Source of the DNA: Oscillospiraceae bacterium
Lineage (GTDB): Bacteria; Bacillota; Clostridia; Christensenellales; Aristaeellaceae
Direction of reading: 5' to 3'
Assembly: GCA_031282605.1 (NCBI GenBank)
Contig: JAITDK010000068.1
Location: 1 to 12,323, forward strand
Length of the DNA stretch: 12,323 nucleotides
The translations under genes were made by a program, and so were the position numbers. The notes below the pieces were generated by a model that saw only the letters and a list, made by a program, of their open reading frames with translations, ran no database searches and had not been told where the DNA came from. Of this stretch, positions 1 through 6,926 are shown one piece after another (the first letter of the stretch is position 1; every line of letters begins with the position of its first letter).

Positions 1-552
1 CTTGGCGTCTTCTTCCAATTTCTGCGCGCGCAAGGACTCCAGACGGCGCGCCTGTTCTTCCAGATCGCCGCGATCCAGCAGCGTGACCGTCGCTCGAAGC
101 TGGAACACATCCCACAATAACCGCGATAACCGCGCGGGCAGCTCGGTTTCGGCGAAGTAACGGCGGTTGGCCTCTGATTCGGCGGTCAGCATCAGCGAGG
201 CGGTTCCCCCGGGATCGTCCCTGATCTCCCATCGCGTATTGGCGAGCATTGAGCGCAGACCGGGGTTGCTGCGCGACAGGCAGTCCGTTAGAAACGCCGC
301 GAAACCCTCCGGCTCGCGCCTGAACGAGTCGGCCAGCGCGGGGCTGGTCACGCGCAACGACACGCGCGTTTCGGGAAACACGCGTTGGAACGTCTTCTTG
401 ATCGCGAGATACTCGCTCTCGGCGCACAACTCGGACGATGTCAGGCGTATCAGCATCCGACCGCCGCCGCGCGTTAGAACCACGCGATCCAGCTCCAGAC
501 GATCGGACGGGATGTCTTTGGGCAGGATGGATTTCCAATTCGCGCCGCCCAT
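1..552 (-). CDS. polC: DNA polymerase III PolC-type alpha subunit, N-terminal fragment (partial at window edge)
   Basis: An open frame of 184 codons runs from an ATG at 552 to the left edge without a stop. It begins MGGANWKSILPKDIPSDRLE. The ATG follows a GGGGGTGA ribosome binding site and lies 3 nt after the ispG stop, so the two genes are probably co-transcribed and translationally coupled. The visible part has the character of the PolC N-terminal region: an alpha/beta segment (about residues 15-160, ending in LLWDVFQLRATVTLLD), then a charged helix (LEEQARRLESLRAQKLEEDA). PolC is the Gram-positive replicative polymerase of about 1,400 residues with an inserted 3'-5' exonuclease; none of its catalytic domains is inside the window. 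The assignment rests on this weakly conserved N-terminus and on context, since polC follows rseP-ispG in many Clostridia. The sequence to the left would settle it. Confidence 0.75.
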   Translation of the reverse strand, partial: MGGANWKSILPKDIPSDRLELDRVVLTRGGGRMLIRLTSSELCAESEYLAIKKTFQRVFPETRVSLRVTSPALADSFRREPEGFAAFLTDCLSRSNPGLRSMLANTRWEIRDDPGGTASLMLTAESEANRRYFAETELPARLSRLLWDVFQLRATVTLLDRGDLEEQARRLESLRAQKLEEDAK

Positions 553-555
553 GTC

Positions 556-1671
556 TCACCCCCGCGCGTATTTCAGAATCGTCTCCCGCGGATGCGAGCC
601 GGGTTCGCCCCATCTCCGCTCTATCGCGTCGATCAACGCCTGCGCGGGATCGCCCCTTACCGGTACGGGGGACTCGCCCTTGACGAACAGCGCCGCTCCG
701 TCCGGCGCTCCCGCGACGCCTATATCCGCCTCGCGCGCCTCGCCGGGACCGTTGACGACGCAGCCCATCACGGCCACCTTAAACAGCCCGTCCGGGCCGT
801 TGGGGGCTATATGAGCGAACCTGGGCGCGGCCAGCGCGGCCTTGACCCTGGCGGCGACGGACGCGACGTCCATGCAAGCCCGTCCGCATGTCGGGCACGC
901 GATTATGTCCAAGCCGCCGCGCAGCCCCAGCGCGCGCAGTATGCGTATCCCCGTTTCCGCCTCCGGCACGGGATCGCCGGACAACGACACGCGCAGTGTG
1001 TCGCCGATGCCGTCCGCCAGCAGCGCGCCTATCGCGGCGGCTGACTTGACGACGCCGTCCTCGGGCAGTCCCGCCTCGGTCACGCCTAAATGCAGCGGAT
1101 AATCGCACCACTTCGACAACAAGCGGTACGCGCAGATGGTATCGGCGGTATTGTTGCTCTTTGCCGCTATCACGATCTGATCGAACCCGGCGCGTTCCAG
1201 CGTGCGCGCGCTGGACAGTGCGCTCTCCGCAAGCGCCTCCGGGGTCGGTCGACCATGCTTGGCCAGCATCGCCTTCTCCAGCGAACCGGAGTTGACGCCG
1301 ACGCGTATGGGTACGCCGTGCGCCTTCGCGCAGTCGGCGACCCGCCGGACGTTCGCCTCGCCGCCGATGTTACCCGGATTGATGCGCAGTTTGGCGAAAC
1401 CGCTCTCTATCGCGCCTATCGCGAGATCCGTTCGGAAGTGGACGTCCGCTACTAAAGGCACGGGCGACGCGTCAATTATCGCGCGAGACGCTTTAACGCA
1501 CTCGTCGTCATACACCGACACGCGCACTATGTCGCATCCCGCGTCCGCCAGCGCGCGTATCTGGAGCGATGTGGACTCCCAGTCGCGCGTATCGGTATTC
1601 GTCATGGATTGGACGGTAATAGGCGCGCCGCCTCCGATACGCGCGCTCCCGACCCGCACGGCTCTGGTCAT
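556..1671 (-). CDS. ispG: 4-hydroxy-3-methylbut-2-enyl diphosphate synthase (IspG/GcpE)
   Basis: IspG is the iron-sulfur enzyme that reductively converts methylerythritol cyclodiphosphate to HMBPP, the penultimate MEP-pathway step, in the cytoplasm. The N-terminal TIM-barrel part is recognisable from GGGAPITVQSMTNTDT, PLVADVHF and KLRINPGNIG. The C-terminal cluster domain keeps all expected [4Fe-4S] ligands: Cys259 and Cys262 in CPTCGRACMD, Cys304 in VMGCVVNGPGEA, and Glu311 (numbered from the start chosen here). I place the start at the ATG at 1671 (MTRAVRVGSARIGGG, 371 aa). It has a GGTGA ribosome binding site 4 nt upstream and matches the usual family N-terminus. An ATG 36 nt further upstream (1707) lacks a well-spaced site and would add 12 atypical residues encoded by a palindromic repeat region. 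With dxr in the same operon, two MEP steps are encoded here. Confidence 0.97.
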   Translation of the reverse strand: MTRAVRVGSARIGGGAPITVQSMTNTDTRDWESTSLQIRALADAGCDIVRVSVYDDECVKASRAIIDASPVPLVADVHFRTDLAIGAIESGFAKLRINPGNIGGEANVRRVADCAKAHGVPIRVGVNSGSLEKAMLAKHGRPTPEALAESALSSARTLERAGFDQIVIAAKSNNTADTICAYRLLSKWCDYPLHLGVTEAGLPEDGVVKSAAAIGALLADGIGDTLRVSLSGDPVPEAETGIRILRALGLRGGLDIIACPTCGRACMDVASVAARVKAALAAPRFAHIAPNGPDGLFKVAVMGCVVNGPGEAREADIGVAGAPDGAALFVKGESPVPVRGDPAQALIDAIERRWGEPGSHPRETILKYARG

Positions 1672-1683
1672 GCTGTCACCACA

Positions 1684-1705
1684 GGGCGGTCTGGCTAAGC
1701 CGCCC
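1684..1705. repeat. Inverted repeat upstream of ispG
   Basis: GGGCGG (1684-1689) and CCGCCC (1700-1705) form a 6-bp stem around a 10-nt loop, 13 nt upstream of the preferred ispG ATG. It has no T-tract, so it is not a typical terminator. It may be part of the adjoining intergenic repeat or an mRNA structure affecting ispG translation. Confidence 0.45.
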
Positions 1706-1721
1706 ATACCTTTCGTTAAAT

Positions 1722-1807
1722 GGGGAGGATCCTCTGCCGCCGGGGAGTCCCTCCCCTTGCCGCCCTCTAGAGGGAGATGCCGCCGCCGCGGCAGGGGGCG
1801 TTCCCAA
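1722..1807 (-). repeat. Intergenic palindromic repeat element, copy 1 (directly after rseP stop)
   Basis: Read on the minus strand this GC-rich block starts immediately after the rseP stop codon with TTGGGAACGCCCCCTGCCGC and contains two perfect palindromes, CCCTCTAGAGGG (1763-1774) and GAGGATCCTC (1725-1734). Its first 45 nt or so align with the block directly after the beta-propeller gene stop (7130-7177). Shared words are CGCCCCCT, GCGGCGGCATC and a CCCTC/TAGAGGG-like palindrome. The GGGGAACGCCCCC core also recurs, in the opposite orientation, at 10669-10685. There is no coding potential and no U-tract. It looks like a dispersed non-coding repeat family rather than a terminator. Confidence 0.6.
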
Positions 1808-2851
1808 TCAGAATAAGCTCATTACATCCTTGATGTAAACGGGCAGCATCAGCAACAGCAGCAACGCGATGCCCACCAGATGAACGATGCCCTCCTTGTT
1901 TGGATCCATTCTCTTGCGACGTATCTTCTCGATCAAGAGGAACAGCAGCCGGCTGCCGTCCAATCCCGGTATCGGCAGGAGGTTGAAGAAGCCCAGGTTG
2001 ATGCTGATCAGCGCGGCCATCGACAGGTATTCACGGATGCCGCCGATCTCGGTCTGATCCGCGACCATCCGTATTGTTCCGAACGGTCCGACCAGTCCGC
2101 TCGCGCTCTGCTCGCGGGTAATCAGACTGCGCAGGAAGTCCGCCATGCCGCCGATCGTCGCGCCGGTATTGATGACGGAGTATTTCAGCGACTCGTCTAC
2201 GCCCAGACGAGTGTAACCCTGCTTGAACCGGATGCCGATCTGTGGCGTCGTCGCCGCGACGTCGATTATGCGCGGAGTGACCGTCGCCGTGATCGCCGCG
2301 CCGTTTCGATCGACGGCCAGCTCAACGCTGCCGCCGTCCGTCGTGTTCATTATGGCCGCGCGAACGTCCTCGTAGGACGTGATCGGCGCGCCGTTCACGT
2401 GCGTGAATTCGTCGCCGGGCATCAGTCCCGCTTCGGAGGCGGGGGTGTTCGGCTCGACGCGGTCAATGGACAGCAGCACCGACGAGGGCAGACCCAGACA
2501 GGCGTACAGTATGAACAACGCAAGTATGGCCGAGACGAAGTTCATCATCGGCCCTGCGAACGTGGACAGCGCGCGCTTCCAAACCGGCTGACGGTAGAAC
2601 GCGTCGCTCTCATGCTCGACGGTCTCGTCCTCGCCGTAGTAGCGGCAGTATCCGCCCAGCGGCAGCAGCCGCAGAACGTATGTGATGCCGTTTGCAGCCG
2701 TATGACTCCACAGCTTAGGGCCGAAGCCTATGCCAAATGACATAACCTTGATCCCGACCCACCGCGCGAACCAGAAATGACCCAGTTCGTGTACCATTAT
2801 CAGGATGCCTAGCAGCAGCGCCGCCGCTAGCCAGTAGAATGTGTTCGTCAA
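1808..2851 (-). CDS. rseP: RIP zinc metalloprotease, RseP/RasP family (site-2 protease)
   Basis: This is an inner-membrane M50 protease that cleaves transmembrane substrates inside the bilayer. In Firmicutes the family member RasP processes anti-sigma factors and leftover signal peptides. The first membrane helix carries the zinc motif HELGH (residues 21-25). A GFGPKLW / LPLGGYCRYYGED region follows, then a second helix (about 98-120) and one PDZ domain (about 125-195, with PASEAGLMPGDEFTHVNG). The third zinc ligand, Asp298, sits in NLLPIPGLDG, and a last helix lies near 322-340. At 347 aa it is a normal length for a single-PDZ Gram-positive member. The start is TTG at 2851, chosen because AAGGAGG lies 8 nt upstream and the N-terminus then matches the family. 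The 28 bp before the start is a tandem duplication containing two such binding sites. It lies 86 bp after dxr. Confidence 0.95.
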   Translation of the reverse strand: MTNTFYWLAAALLLGILIMVHELGHFWFARWVGIKVMSFGIGFGPKLWSHTAANGITYVLRLLPLGGYCRYYGEDETVEHESDAFYRQPVWKRALSTFAGPMMNFVSAILALFILYACLGLPSSVLLSIDRVEPNTPASEAGLMPGDEFTHVNGAPITSYEDVRAAIMNTTDGGSVELAVDRNGAAITATVTPRIIDVAATTPQIGIRFKQGYTRLGVDESLKYSVINTGATIGGMADFLRSLITREQSASGLVGPFGTIRMVADQTEIGGIREYLSMAALISINLGFFNLLPIPGLDGSRLLFLLIEKIRRKRMDPNKEGIVHLVGIALLLLLMLPVYIKDVMSLF

Positions 2852-2852
2852 C

Positions 2853-2880
2853 TATCACGCCTCCTTTATCACGCCTCCTT
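2853..2880 (-). promoter_or_regulatory. Tandemly duplicated ribosome binding site of rseP
   Basis: Two perfect, adjacent 14-bp copies (2853-2866 and 2867-2880) read AAGGAGGCGTGATA on the minus strand, the proximal copy followed by G and the TTG start. Each copy holds a full AAGGAGG. Only the proximal one is at a normal distance (8 nt) from the TTG; the distal one could act as a standby site. Confidence 0.75.
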
Positions 2881-2937
2881 GGGCGCCGACTTACCGTATA
2901 TATGACGAATCACGGCGGCCGTATGATGCGTATCCGC

Positions 2938-4104
2938 TCAATCCGAAAGTGAACGGCGTGTGAATTCCCTCGCCGCGCGGTCGGCCTCCATTACGTCCTG
3001 AAGCGATTGAACGGGCCTTTGGGGTATGGCGGCCAACGCGGATTCCACAACCTCCGCGATACGTCCCAGCGTGATCCGTTCACGCAGGAACGCCGCGACC
3101 GCCTCCTCGTTCGCCGAGTTCAGAACCACCGGTGCCACTCCGCCCGCGCTCAACGCCTCGCGTCCCAGCCGCAGCGAAGGGAAGCGCGTCTCGTCCGGTT
3201 CCTCAAACGTCAGCGCGCCCAGTGCGCCGAACGCCGGAGCGCCGACGCCCGTCGATATCCGCTCGGGATAGGCCATCGCATAGGCAATAGGCACGCGCAT
3301 ATCCGGCGCGCCCATCTGCGCCAGCACCGCGCCGTCCTCGAACGATACCATCGAGTGTATCACACTCTGCGGATGTACAACCACGTCGATCCGCTCGCCG
3401 GGCATGTCGAACAGCCACCGTGCCTCGATGACCTCCAGCGCCTTGTTCATCATCGTCGCGCTGTCGACGGTGATCTTCTCGCCCATCATCCAGGTGGGGT
3501 GGCGCAGCGCGTCGAATCGGACGGCCCTTGATATCGCCGCCGCTTCCCATGTGCGGAACGGGCCGCCGGACGCGGTCAGTATCAGCCTGTCAGGTTTGAC
3601 AGACTTCGATCGAGCGTCCTCCAGGCATTGGAAGATGGCGCTATGCTCGCTGTCGATCGGTATTATCGGCGGATGCCCCTCCCGTCGTTCATTCAACGAA
3701 GACACGACCGCCTCGGCCAGCGCTCCGCCCGCGACCAGCGACTCCTTGTTGGCGAGCAATAATCGCTTGCCGCGCTCCAGTGCGGTCAGCGTCGCGGGCA
3801 GTCCCGCCATACCGACCACGGCGTGAACGACGTGCGTCACGGAAGGTACGGCGGCGCATAGGCTCGCCGCGTCTGCACCGAACACCCAATCCAACCCGCG
3901 TAGATCGTCGGGTATATGATCCGGCTCCTGAAGCAGCCCGGCGCGCGAGGGCTTGAACCGCCGCGCCTGCTCAAACAGCAGCCCGGCGTTATGCCCGGCG
4001 CACAACGCCGCGACGCGGAATCGATTAGGATGCCGCGCGACTATGTCCAGCGTCTGACGGCCTATGGAACCCGTGCTTCCCAGCAGCGCGATATGCTTAA
4101 CCAA
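2938..4104 (-). CDS. dxr: 1-deoxy-D-xylulose 5-phosphate reductoisomerase
   Basis: Dxr makes 2-C-methyl-D-erythritol 4-phosphate from DXP with NADPH, the committed step of the MEP isoprenoid pathway, and is the target of fosmidomycin. The N-terminal NADPH-binding motif is HIALLGSTGSIGRQTLD. LLANKESLVAGG follows, then PIDSEHSAIFQCL with the acidic metal ligands, the flexible-loop region ASGGPFR, MGEKITVDSATMMNKALEVI, VVHPQSVIHSMV and GAPDMRVPIAYA, all intact, and a complete alpha-helical C-terminal domain. The frame is open to a TTG at 4116 (392 aa). The better start is the in-frame TTG at 4104 (388 aa), because GGAG lies 6 nt upstream of it and the protein then begins MVKHIALLG, as is usual for the family. 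It lies 53 bp downstream of cdsA from that start and is clearly part of the same operon. Confidence 0.97.
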   Translation of the reverse strand: MVKHIALLGSTGSIGRQTLDIVARHPNRFRVAALCAGHNAGLLFEQARRFKPSRAGLLQEPDHIPDDLRGLDWVFGADAASLCAAVPSVTHVVHAVVGMAGLPATLTALERGKRLLLANKESLVAGGALAEAVVSSLNERREGHPPIIPIDSEHSAIFQCLEDARSKSVKPDRLILTASGGPFRTWEAAAISRAVRFDALRHPTWMMGEKITVDSATMMNKALEVIEARWLFDMPGERIDVVVHPQSVIHSMVSFEDGAVLAQMGAPDMRVPIAYAMAYPERISTGVGAPAFGALGALTFEEPDETRFPSLRLGREALSAGGVAPVVLNSANEEAVAAFLRERITLGRIAEVVESALAAIPQRPVQSLQDVMEADRAAREFTRRSLSD

Positions 4105-4157
4105 TGGCCGCTCCAATCGCCATTATCATTAAAATTTCGCTCCGATCGTCGATTCGG

Positions 4158-4964
4158 TTACATGAAGATTAGGCAATAGCAGTATACCACATACGTCGTG
4201 AATAATACGCTGTCGAAGCGATCCATAATGCCGCCGTGACCGGGGAACACGACGCCGAAATCCTTAATGCCGCACCAGCGCTTTACCAGCGAGGCCGAGA
4301 AGTCGCCCAGCTGCCCGGCCGCGCCGCCTATCAATCCCAGCGCGACCCAGTGCGACGTCTTCGGCAGCGGCGCGAACCGACTCCCGATCCAGCCCAGCAG
4401 CAGCGCGCCGATCACGCTGCCGACCAAGCCGCCCGCAGCGCCCTCCCATGTTTTGTTGGGACTGAGCGCGGGGTTCAAGCGGTGTGTGCCCCATGTGTGA
4501 CCGATATACAAAGCGAATACGTCGCCGGACAGCGAGATCACGAACACCCCAAACACCATCCATCGGCCTGGCGGCGTGATGAGGGTATCAATAGCCAGCA
4601 TCATCTGCATCGGGACGAGCACCGTGAACGCGGCGTACAGCGCGGCCGCGGCGTCGATCCAGCTGGGTTTGACGCGGACGGCGATATTGAGCGTGGTCAG
4701 CATCAGGATCAGCGCGAGCATCGGCAGCGGCGCGTGCGCGTCCAGCGCGAGGAACGCGGGTATCATCAGCGCGCACGCGATGAAGTTGGGCCAGCGGATC
4801 GGTTCGTGGCCGACGATCGTGAACGCGTCAAGCGTCTCGGTAACGCCCCAAACGGTGATAAGCATCAGCGCCAGCCTAAGCCATCTCGACGGCGCGAACA
4901 TGAACAAAACCAGTATGCCCGCCGACACAAGCCCCGTTATAAACCGTTTGAGCAAACCGGCCAC
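4158..4964 (-). CDS. cdsA: Phosphatidate cytidylyltransferase (CDP-diglyceride synthase)
   Basis: CdsA is an integral membrane enzyme that converts phosphatidic acid and CTP to CDP-diacylglycerol, the precursor of phosphatidylglycerol and other phospholipids. The C-terminal part holds the complete family signature at residues 225-251: S-L-V-K-R, then I-K-D, then PGHGGIMDRFD. SLSGDVFALYIG and SPNKTWEGAAGG precede it. The rest is a series of hydrophobic helices, and 268 aa is typical. The start is uncertain. The first candidate is a GTG at 4964, with no purine-rich site correctly spaced. The in-frame TTG at 4955 has GAGGTGG about 5 nt upstream and gives MLKRFITGLV, closer to known CdsA N-termini, so the true length may be 265 aa. 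It begins 6 nt (or 15 nt) after the uppS stop. Confidence 0.95.
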   Translation of the reverse strand: MAGLLKRFITGLVSAGILVLFMFAPSRWLRLALMLITVWGVTETLDAFTIVGHEPIRWPNFIACALMIPAFLALDAHAPLPMLALILMLTTLNIAVRVKPSWIDAAAALYAAFTVLVPMQMMLAIDTLITPPGRWMVFGVFVISLSGDVFALYIGHTWGTHRLNPALSPNKTWEGAAGGLVGSVIGALLLGWIGSRFAPLPKTSHWVALGLIGGAAGQLGDFSASLVKRWCGIKDFGVVFPGHGGIMDRFDSVLFTTYVVYCYCLIFM

Positions 4965-4970
4965 CTCACA

Positions 4971-5753
4971 TTACTTCCGTCCGCCGAACCGCCTGCTGCG
5001 CCGAAAGTATTCATCCAATGATTTATGGTATTCATCTACACTGTAATCCGGCCACAGCGCGTCCGATATAACCAGTTCCGCGTAAGTGGACTGGAACGGC
5101 AGGAAGTTGCTCAGCCTCGCCTCGCCGCTGGTGCGGATCATCAAATCCACGTCCGGCAGCCCGGCGGTATCCAGGCGATCCGCGAGCGCGGCGGCGTCTA
5201 TCGCGTCCGGGGTCAGGCGTCCGTTTACACACTCCAGAGCCAAGGCTCGCGCGGCGCGAACCAACTCGTCCCTGCCGCCGTAGTTCAGCGCAAGGTTTAG
5301 CTTCAACCCAGCGTTGCGCGACGTACGCGCCGTAGCGGACGCGATCTCGGCGCGATGCGCTTCGGGCAGGCCGCCGACGTCGCCGATCACGCGCACCCTC
5401 ACCCCGCTGCGGTTCAACTCGTCGATCTCGTTGCGGAAGCAATCGAGCATCAGCGACATCAGCGCTCCGACCTCGTCATTCGAGCGCGACCAATTCTCGG
5501 TGGAGAACGCGTATAGCGTAAGCGCTTCGATGCGCAGCCGCCCCGACTCACGGATGATCTCGCGCATGGATTTGACGCCCTCGCGGTGACCCATCTCGCG
5601 CGGCAGCATCCTTCGCGCGGCCCAGCGTCCGTTACCGTCCATGATGATCGCGACGTGGCGGGGCAGCGCGCGTCCATCCGGAGACCATGCCGCCGTCGAA
5701 TCCGCGTGAACCGATGGATCCGGCGCGACCTTCCTAATTCGGAACAGAGGCAT
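4971..5753 (-). CDS. uppS: Isoprenyl transferase (undecaprenyl diphosphate synthase)
   Basis: This cis-prenyltransferase adds isopentenyl units to farnesyl diphosphate to form undecaprenyl diphosphate, the lipid carrier for peptidoglycan and other wall polymers. It is a cytoplasmic, membrane-associated dimer. The signature HVAIIMDGNGRWA holds the catalytic Asp39. MGHREGVKSM, AFSTENWSRS, LNLALNYGGRDELVRA and DLMIRTSGEARLSNFLPFQS follow, with the pyrophosphate-binding arginines present, then TYAELVISDALWPDY. The length of 260 aa is normal. The ATG at 5753 has AGGAAG about 9 nt upstream and overlaps the end of the small upstream gene by 20 nt, which suggests translational coupling. The cdsA start follows after 6 nt. 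The dxr and ispG products feed the pathway that supplies its substrate. Confidence 0.97.
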   Translation of the reverse strand: MPLFRIRKVAPDPSVHADSTAAWSPDGRALPRHVAIIMDGNGRWAARRMLPREMGHREGVKSMREIIRESGRLRIEALTLYAFSTENWSRSNDEVGALMSLMLDCFRNEIDELNRSGVRVRVIGDVGGLPEAHRAEIASATARTSRNAGLKLNLALNYGGRDELVRAARALALECVNGRLTPDAIDAAALADRLDTAGLPDVDLMIRTSGEARLSNFLPFQSTYAELVISDALWPDYSVDEYHKSLDEYFRRSRRFGGRK

Positions 5754-6105
5754 TTTTCGCTTCTTCCTGCGTTTCTTCCCGTACTTCTTCCCACGCGGGC
5801 GCGCGGAACGCCGCGACTGTAAGTTCGCCGGGTTTCGCGCGCACTACGCGCACATCAGGCCTCGGTCGAGGATCGCGCGACGCGAAGAAGTCCGGCGCGG
5901 CGGTTCGATTAACCCTCGGCGCGGGGAAGCCGCGCTCCGTCAGCAACTCCAGCGCGCGCTCCAACGGCAGCCCCAGCAATTCAGCGTGAACGAACGGCGT
6001 TCGCCCGTCGGCGCTCATGGTGTTTGCATGGCCGCCTGCATCGCGAAGCGGGTTGGAGACGGCAGAAAACCGAAGGTTTTCATTCTTGTTAACGGATTCG
6101 TTCAA
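5734..6105 (-). CDS. Small PASTA-like protein between frr and uppS, function unknown
   Basis: The frame is 123 codons, soluble, with no signal peptide or membrane helix. Residues 42-103 resemble a single PASTA-like unit: a helix in ELLGLPLERALELLTERGF, a Pro/Arg-rich loop, then strands in VRVVRAKPGELTVAAF. The C-terminus is an acidic tail (EEVREETQEEAKN). I recall similar short uncharacterised proteins beside uppS in some Clostridia but cannot verify this. The TTG start at 6105 overlaps the frr stop (TTGA) and has AAAGGAG 11 nt upstream. An ATG at codon 30 (6018) gives 94 aa and keeps the whole conserved-looking part, but lacks a clear binding site. The 3' end overlaps uppS by 20 nt. This tight packing on both sides supports a real gene. 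Possible roles such as binding a wall precursor or partner protein are speculation. Confidence 0.72.
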   Translation of the reverse strand: MNESVNKNENLRFSAVSNPLRDAGGHANTMSADGRTPFVHAELLGLPLERALELLTERGFPAPRVNRTAAPDFFASRDPRPRPDVRVVRAKPGELTVAAFRAPAWEEVREETQEEAKNASVPN

Positions 6106-6668
6106 ACCGACATGATCTCCTTTTCCTTTTCAGAGGCTATGGCGTCGACCTCTTTGGTCGCGTTGTCCGTCAATTTCTGGAGATCGGCTTCGGCCTTCTT
6201 GCGGTCGTCCTCGGTCAGTTCGTTGGCCTTCTCCATCTTCTTGATAGCGTCGGCGGCGTCGCGACGTGTGTTACGTATAGCCACGCGCGCCTCCTCGGCG
6301 TTCTTGCGGATCACCTTGGTCAGTTCCTTACGGCGTTCCTCGTTCAGTTCCGGTACGGTCAGGCGTATCGCCTTGCCGTCGTTCGAGGGCGTCATACCCA
6401 GGTCGGATTTCATTATCTCCTTCTCGACGATGGGGATCAGTTTCGGATCCCACAGCGAGATGACCAGCTGGCGCGCCTCGGGGGCTGCAATGTTGGCCAA
6501 TTGGTTCAGCGGGGTTTGCGCGCCGTAGTAATCCACAACAATGCGATCCAGCAGCTGCGGATTCGCGCGGCCTGCTCGCAGTGCGGCCAGTTCGCGCTTG
6601 AGCAGCGCGGCGGTCTTACCCATCTTGTCCTTGGACGTATCCAGCAGTGTTTTGGCGGGGTCTGGCAT
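6102..6668 (-). CDS. frr: Ribosome recycling factor
   Basis: RRF works with EF-G to split the post-termination ribosome so that subunits, mRNA and tRNA are released. The protein shows the family pattern throughout: ALRAGRANPQLLDRIVVDYY, then GAQTPLNQLANI, KSDLGMTPSNDGKAIRLTVP, LNEERRKELTKVIRKNAEEA, RNTRRDA and the long charged C-terminal helices. I use the ATG at 6668 (188 aa, family norm about 185), because GGAGGTGA ends 5 nt upstream. An in-frame GTG at 6683 lies upstream of, and partly within, that binding site, so it is unlikely to be used. The gene is first in the operon, with its own promoter about 35-60 bp upstream, instead of following rpsB-tsf-pyrH directly. Its stop overlaps the next gene's TTG. 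Confidence 0.97.
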   Translation of the reverse strand: MPDPAKTLLDTSKDKMGKTAALLKRELAALRAGRANPQLLDRIVVDYYGAQTPLNQLANIAAPEARQLVISLWDPKLIPIVEKEIMKSDLGMTPSNDGKAIRLTVPELNEERRKELTKVIRKNAEEARVAIRNTRRDAADAIKKMEKANELTEDDRKKAEADLQKLTDNATKEVDAIASEKEKEIMSV

Positions 6669-6701
6669 TGCGATCACCTCCACGTATGTCTTGCTGGATA
6701 T

Positions 6702-6730
6702 ATTCTAACTGGGATTAGTCGGATTGGCAA
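6702..6730 (-). promoter_or_regulatory. Sigma-A promoter of the frr-uppS-cdsA-dxr-rseP-ispG-polC operon
   Basis: On the minus strand, TTGCCA (6730-6725) and TAGAAT (6707-6702) are separated by exactly 17 nt; each differs from consensus at one base. Transcription would start near 6695, giving a leader of about 27 nt before the frr ATG. It is the only strong minus-strand candidate I see between the tRNA and frr. Confidence 0.75.
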
Positions 6731-6830
6731 GGGGTACACGGGCATTCGCGCAAATTCACGCGCCACGCACTCGTGCTTTACAGCGGCTGAATGAACGAGA
6801 CGACGACCGAGCGGCGTTTTAACAGGTATG

Positions 6831-6849
6831 GTGTAATCCCAACTTACAC
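6831..6849. repeat. Short perfect inverted repeat between frr and tRNA-Arg
   Basis: GTGTAA (6831-6836) and TTACAC (6844-6849) form a 6-bp perfect inverted repeat around 7 nt, about 35 bp upstream of the tRNA -35 box and 100 bp upstream of the frr -35 box. It could be an operator-like site, but repeats this short also arise by chance. Confidence 0.3.
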
Positions 6850-6883
6850 GTATAACGGTAGGTGATTTTGCCATGGCGCACGG

Positions 6884-6912
6884 TTGACAGCCGCTACGTC
6901 TGCGTGTATAAT
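6884..6912 (+). promoter_or_regulatory. Consensus sigma-A promoter of tRNA-Arg
   Basis: A perfect TTGACA (6884-6889), a 17-nt spacer and a perfect TATAAT (6907-6912) precede the tRNA, whose first base is at 6927. Initiation near 6918-6920 would leave a 5' leader of only 7-9 nt, as expected for a strong stable-RNA promoter. Confidence 0.92.
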
Positions 6913-6926
6913 TTTTGATACAGCCT

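Noticed and set aside
167..814. 215-codon plus-strand open frame opposite polC and ispG
   Set aside because: It is a GC-rich antisense shadow; Ser/Arg/Pro-rich product without motifs, while the minus strand holds well-conserved IspG residues.
6827..6836. Ten-base match TATGGTGTAA shared with 10575-10584, considered as a common regulatory site
   Set aside because: Many shared 10-mers are expected by chance in 12 kb, and the flanks do not match.
6674..6874. 66-codon minus-strand open frame upstream of frr, considered as a leader peptide
   Set aside because: It contains the frr promoter, has no ribosome binding site, and reads across the frr start region out of frame.
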